From F23-B02 sp963613665 (GTDB lineage Bacteria > Bacillota > Clostridia > Oscillospirales > Oscillospiraceae), in the NCBI GenBank assembly GCA_963613665.1, contig CAVEAL010000001.1:1-64000 (forward strand): a stretch of 64,000 bases of DNA. The letters run 5' to 3'. Every line of letters begins with the position of its first letter. Within the stretch, counting starts at the first letter, position 1. A model generated the notes under the pieces. That model was given only the letters and a program-made list of their open reading frames with translations. It ran no database searches and was not told the origin of the DNA. Positions 60,862-64,000 of this stretch are shown here, in pieces. The position numbers and the translations under genes were made by a program.

Positions 60862-61629
60862 ATGACTTCGGACAAAGCTAACCACCGTTTTTTGCTTTCT
60901 GAGCTTATAAGGCGAGATTTTATCAAGAAATACAAGCGCACGACCTTCGGCATACTCTGGAGCGCGCTTTCGCCGCTGCTGCTGCTGCTGACCATGGACG
61001 TGGTCTTCGGCACCTTCTTCGGGCGCAACATGCCGCACTATACGATATATCTGTTCTGCGGACTTCTTCTGTTCAACTACTTCTCCGCCGCGACGAGAAG
61101 CGCCATGCGCGTGCTTTACGACAACGCGCAGATATACAGCAAGGTGCCCGTGCCCAAGCACTATTTCCTCATATCGCAGAGTGCCGCGCAGGCAATCGAC
61201 TTTGTCGTTTCGCTGCTTGTGTTTTTCATTTTCGTCGCCGTTGACGGCATAAGCTTCCACTGGCGCTTTATCTACCTGCTGTACCCGATCGTCTGCCTTT
61301 ATTTCATAAACTTCGGTATCGGCATGTTCCTGAGCACGGTCTACATATTCTTCCGCGACGTAAGCTATCTCTGGCCGGTGCTCACGCGCATAATCATGTA
61401 CTCGTCTGCTATATTCTACGACCCGTCGATACTGCCGGGCATACTGCGCAGGCTTTTGAACTGCAACCCCCTGTACATGTGCGTGGACTATTTCAGGCAG
61501 CTGATCATCCACTCGACCGTTCCGAACCCCTCGACGCATCTTGTCATGTTCGCAATGGCCGCGGTATGCATTTTCCTCGGCTGGTTCACCTACCGCATCG
61601 CGCGCGACAAGATCGCGCTGTATGTATAA
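60862..61629 (+). CDS. ABC-2-type polysaccharide/teichoic acid export permease
   Basis: A 255-residue membrane protein with six helices and the TagG/Wzm pattern (RDFIKKYKRTTFGILWSALSP at the N-terminus; IFFRDVSYLWPVLTRIIMYSSAIFYDP later). It forms the channel of a wall-polymer exporter with the ATPase 12 nt downstream. AAGGAGA precedes the ATG by 11 nt. Confidence 0.92.
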   Translation: MTSDKANHRFLLSELIRRDFIKKYKRTTFGILWSALSPLLLLLTMDVVFGTFFGRNMPHYTIYLFCGLLLFNYFSAATRSAMRVLYDNAQIYSKVPVPKHYFLISQSAAQAIDFVVSLLVFFIFVAVDGISFHWRFIYLLYPIVCLYFINFGIGMFLSTVYIFFRDVSYLWPVLTRIIMYSSAIFYDPSILPGILRRLLNCNPLYMCVDYFRQLIIHSTVPNPSTHLVMFAMAAVCIFLGWFTYRIARDKIALYV

Positions 61630-61641
61630 GGAGGTGCAGTG

Positions 61642-63090
61642 ATGGACGGAAACAAGGTTCTTGTTCTTGACGATGTCTCGGTGCGCTACCGCAAGCAGGA
61701 TTCGCGCTCGACCGCGGACATAGTCAGACGCATACTCGGGAAAAGCCCCCGGAACAATGAGTTCTGGGCGCTCAAGAACATATCCTTCAGCCTCGAAAAG
61801 GGCGAGATGCTCGGCGTCGTCGGCAAAAACGGCGCAGGCAAAAGCACGATGATGAAGGCCATCAGCGGAACGCTTACTCCCGCCTCCGGCAAAATAGAAA
61901 AGACCGGCAGGATCTGCGCTCTGCTCGAGCTCGGCACGGGCTTCGACCGCGAGATGACCGTAAAGGAAAACGTGTATCTGCGCGGCGCATTCATGGGCTA
62001 CGACAGGGAATTTATAGACTCCAAATACGACGAGATCATCGACTTTGCGGAAATGCGCGAGTTTCAGAACAGCCCCTTCCGCACGCTCTCGAGCGGCATG
62101 AAGAGCCGCATCGCCTTTGCGATAGCGAGCATGATCGAGCCGGATATCATCATTCTCGACGAGATATTCGCCGTCGGCGACGGCGACTTCCGCAAAAAAA
62201 GCCAGCAGAAAATGCAGAGCATCATAGATAACGGCGATACGACCGCCCTGATGGTGTCGCATTCGCTGCAATCGGTCAGGTCGCAGTGCAGCAAGGTGCT
62301 GTGGCTCGACAAGGGACGTATGGTCATGTTCGGCGAGCCGAACGCCGTGTGCGACGCGTATGCCGAATACCTCAACACCGGCGTGCTCCCGCAGACCGAG
62401 GCGCTGGCCAACACGCAGGATAAGCCCCGCAACAGGCTCAAAAAAAGCACCGGCAAGATCGTCGCCGAGGCCGCGGTTTATTTCATGCTGCTTCTGGCCT
62501 GCGTCGCCGGCTGCTTCGTGTGGTCGCAGTACGACCTGCTCAAGTCCTACACGCTCGCGCGGAGCCTTACGGTCGAGCAGATAGAGAACGAGGCCGCGAA
62601 CTACCACCGGCAGATAGATCAGATGCTCGGTGTCGATACGACGCGCTGGGATAAGGATATCTTTGTCGAAGGCGCGCAGCGGATAATAAACGAGGATGCA
62701 AACTACACCGATATCGCCAAGGAGGTCCTGCTGGCCGCAGGCGACCTCAGCCGCGATCAGTACCGCAAGGCTCTGGCCGCCGCGGAGATCGAGGCGATAA
62801 AGTACTCGCATATGGCGCGGCTCGACGCGCTCGTCGAGCAGATGCGCACAGAGTTCGACGCGCAGCCGGAGGGACGCTACCGCAGCCTCATGGTGTATGC
62901 CTACACCAATTGCGACAGGTTCTACGACCTCGAGGAGGCCTGCGAGAACGATATGCAGGAGGTCATTGAGGAGATACGCTCCTTCCAGCGCAAAGCGGGC
63001 GAACCCGAGGACCTCGCCGACCGTGTCTGGAACGCCTACAAATCCGAGAAAATCTATCTCCTCTCCTTCTACTGCGTGAAACTCCGCTGA
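61642..63090 (+). CDS. ABC exporter ATPase with C-terminal membrane helix and external domain (TagH-like)
   Basis: A 482-residue protein. The ATPase part (about 1-245) has Walker A GKNGAGKS (61-68), signature LSSGMKSRIA and Walker B IIILDEIFAVGD. A linker leads to one membrane helix (about 277-297) and a helical, charged domain of about 185 residues outside the cell. B. subtilis TagH also has a C-terminal extension, but the domain here is not recognised. ATG at 61642 after AAGGAGGTG. Confidence 0.9.
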   Translation: MDGNKVLVLDDVSVRYRKQDSRSTADIVRRILGKSPRNNEFWALKNISFSLEKGEMLGVVGKNGAGKSTMMKAISGTLTPASGKIEKTGRICALLELGTGFDREMTVKENVYLRGAFMGYDREFIDSKYDEIIDFAEMREFQNSPFRTLSSGMKSRIAFAIASMIEPDIIILDEIFAVGDGDFRKKSQQKMQSIIDNGDTTALMVSHSLQSVRSQCSKVLWLDKGRMVMFGEPNAVCDAYAEYLNTGVLPQTEALANTQDKPRNRLKKSTGKIVAEAAVYFMLLLACVAGCFVWSQYDLLKSYTLARSLTVEQIENEAANYHRQIDQMLGVDTTRWDKDIFVEGAQRIINEDANYTDIAKEVLLAAGDLSRDQYRKALAAAEIEAIKYSHMARLDALVEQMRTEFDAQPEGRYRSLMVYAYTNCDRFYDLEEACENDMQEVIEEIRSFQRKAGEPEDLADRVWNAYKSEKIYLLSFYCVKLR

Positions 63091-63093
63091 TCC

Positions 63094-63552
63094 GGCGGCG
63101 CATTGAGACAGCTGCGGATAGGTTTATTGCGTCAGCCCGGTTTTTTGGAGGCGCATTCAGGATGTACTTATACGCTTATTGCGTCAGCCCGGTATCGAAA
63201 CGACGGAGGAAACAAAAACGTTTCGCGTAATGCAAGTGCGCAGTAATGTTGACATCTGCCTTCCTCTGTCACGGTTTTTACCGCAGCTTCCGGTCGGGAC
63301 ACCGCAAAAACCGTATCGTTACTGCGCGGCAGCGCCTCCAAAAAGCCCTGAGGGGAAGCTGGATAGGTGTAAAAACAGAAGCTACAAAAAAAGACAGTGC
63401 AGATCTTACTCTGCGCTGTCTTTTTGCATCTGATATTTAATTTTGATAACACCTCATCCGTCGGCTGTCGCCGATACCTTCCCCTCAAAGGGGAAGGCAA
63501 GGCACCGGCAATAAACGTATCCGCAGGTGCTTCAAAGCGCCTCCAAAAAAGA
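63094..63552. repeat. 88-bp-family element with ATGAGG module (locus 15)
   Basis: A truncated forward unit (GGCGGCGCATTGAGACAG) runs into a complete forward unit (GGAGGCGCATTCAGG), an inverted arm (ending GCGCCTCCAAAAAG, about 63344), a GTGCAG terminator, an inverted ACCTCATCCGTCGG module and a final inverted end (CAAAGCGCCTCCAAAAAA) that contains the LysR stop. Confidence 0.87.
63388..63425. terminator. GTGCAG-type bidirectional terminator
   Basis: A 16-bp stem (63388-63403 with 63410-63425, one G-U/A-C irregularity) with A and T runs, inside the repeat locus between converging genes. Confidence 0.75.
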
Positions 63553-64000
63553 AAAGACGTAGGATTTAAAGACCTTGGCGGCGGGAGAGATCACGTCGTC
63601 GGGCGGGGTGACGGCGCAGATCTCGACGACCTCTGGCGGGTCGAGCGGCACATATGCCACGGCGTCGGACAGCTCGTCGGCGATGACACGGTTGACCAGC
63701 GCGACGCCCAGTCCGGCCTTGACCATGCCGCAGGCGATGAAGCTGTCGGGCGTGGAAAAGCTCAGGTTCGGCGTGATGCCGCGGTCGATGAAGCAGAGCG
63801 TGTTGTCGGTCTGAAGTCCGGTGTGGATCTCTATGAAGGGCTCGGTCTCGAATATCGTCGCAGGCACCGACGCGCTGTGCGCCAGCGGATGCTCCGGCGG
63901 CAGCATTGCCACGAGCTCGTCGCGCATTATTACGGTGCTCGAAAACGCGCCCTCGCGGCGGCTGATGATGCCGAAGTCGAGTGCCCTCGAGCTCATGCGC
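63532..64000 (-). CDS. LysR-family regulator, C-terminal part (runs off the window)
   Basis: About 155 residues of a LysR-type effector-binding domain (LDFGIISRREG, LVAMLPPEHPLAHS, FSTPDSFIACGMVKAGLGVALVNRVIA). The N-terminal helix-turn-helix lies beyond position 64000. The final residues Phe-Leu-Glu-Ala-Leu-stop are supplied by a repeat unit end. Regulated genes are not in the window. Confidence 0.85.
   Translation of the reverse strand, partial: RMSSRALDFGIISRREGAFSSTVIMRDELVAMLPPEHPLAHSASVPATIFETEPFIEIHTGLQTDNTLCFIDRGITPNLSFSTPDSFIACGMVKAGLGVALVNRVIADELSDAVAYVPLDPPEVVEICAVTPPDDVISPAAKVFKSYVFSFLEAL

Noticed and set aside
60763..62811. A 682-codon minus-strand frame across the exporter genes
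   Set aside because: Opposite to two well-defined ABC exporter genes; composition is characteristic of a reverse-frame artefact.

Overview
The window comes from a GC-rich, spore-forming, Gram-positive bacterium of the Clostridia, most likely Oscillospirales (Oscillospiraceae/Ruminococcaceae type). The evidence is an L10-leader-controlled rplJL pair, the germination gene ypeB, three S-layer-homology (SLH) surface proteins, tRNA genes with encoded CCA ends, textbook sigma-A promoters (many TTGACA-17-TATAAT) and Gram-positive wall-polymer genes. No phage, CRISPR array, rRNA operon or intact transposase is visible.

Layout. 1-4.7 kb: amino-acid permease, isolated rplJ-rplL with autoregulatory leader, and a CLC antiporter with an unusual selectivity motif. 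4.7-9.1 kb: small membrane/lipoproteins, an XRE regulator, a GNAT and a ZIP metal transporter. 9.3-21.5 kb: surface block with three SLH proteins carrying different N-terminal domains (CHAP, C39-like plus InlB/LRR repeats, NodB deacetylase), ypeB, and an operon for transglutaminase-like protein, DUF4358 lipoprotein, MBOAT O-acyltransferase, DHHW partner and deacetylase-SLH. 21.6-24 kb: a lipase-like protein and a sugar nucleotidyltransferase. 24.3-24.8 kb: tRNA operon Gly-Arg-His-Gln-Lys. 25-35 kb: lipid and RNA housekeeping genes, ferredoxin, ClpC-like ATPase, thioesterase, Na+-dependent transporter. 35.4-41.9 kb: a TetR-controlled operon joining an FGGY kinase, class II aldolase, GtrA protein, aminotransferase and ADP-ribosylglycohydrolase-like protein. 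42-51 kb: HtrA protease facing a two-component system with a shared promoter architecture, a parvulin-like foldase, tcdA, and an MBL hydrolase/TetR pair. 51-63 kb: moaA/MOSC, an N5-(carboxyethyl)ornithine-synthase-like enzyme, and a wall-glycopolymer cluster (three sugar-transfer-associated ATP-grasp proteins, a CDP-glycerol glycerophosphotransferase relative, a nucleotidyltransferase, a TagGH-like exporter). The window ends inside a LysR regulator.

The strongest unexplained signal is a modular intergenic repeat present at about 15 places. Its unit is 88 bp (exact tandem period) and begins near GGAGGCGCATTGA. Forward and inverted copies are often paired into a roughly 200-bp element with inverted ends. 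At about ten genes the unit supplies the stop codon and last codons, so unrelated proteins end in the same LEAH-like tail. The second candidate system is the ATP-grasp/glycopolymer cluster, where two large proteins pair a degenerate N-terminal ATP-grasp half with an intact C-terminal half and lie beside an unusual-amino-acid synthase.
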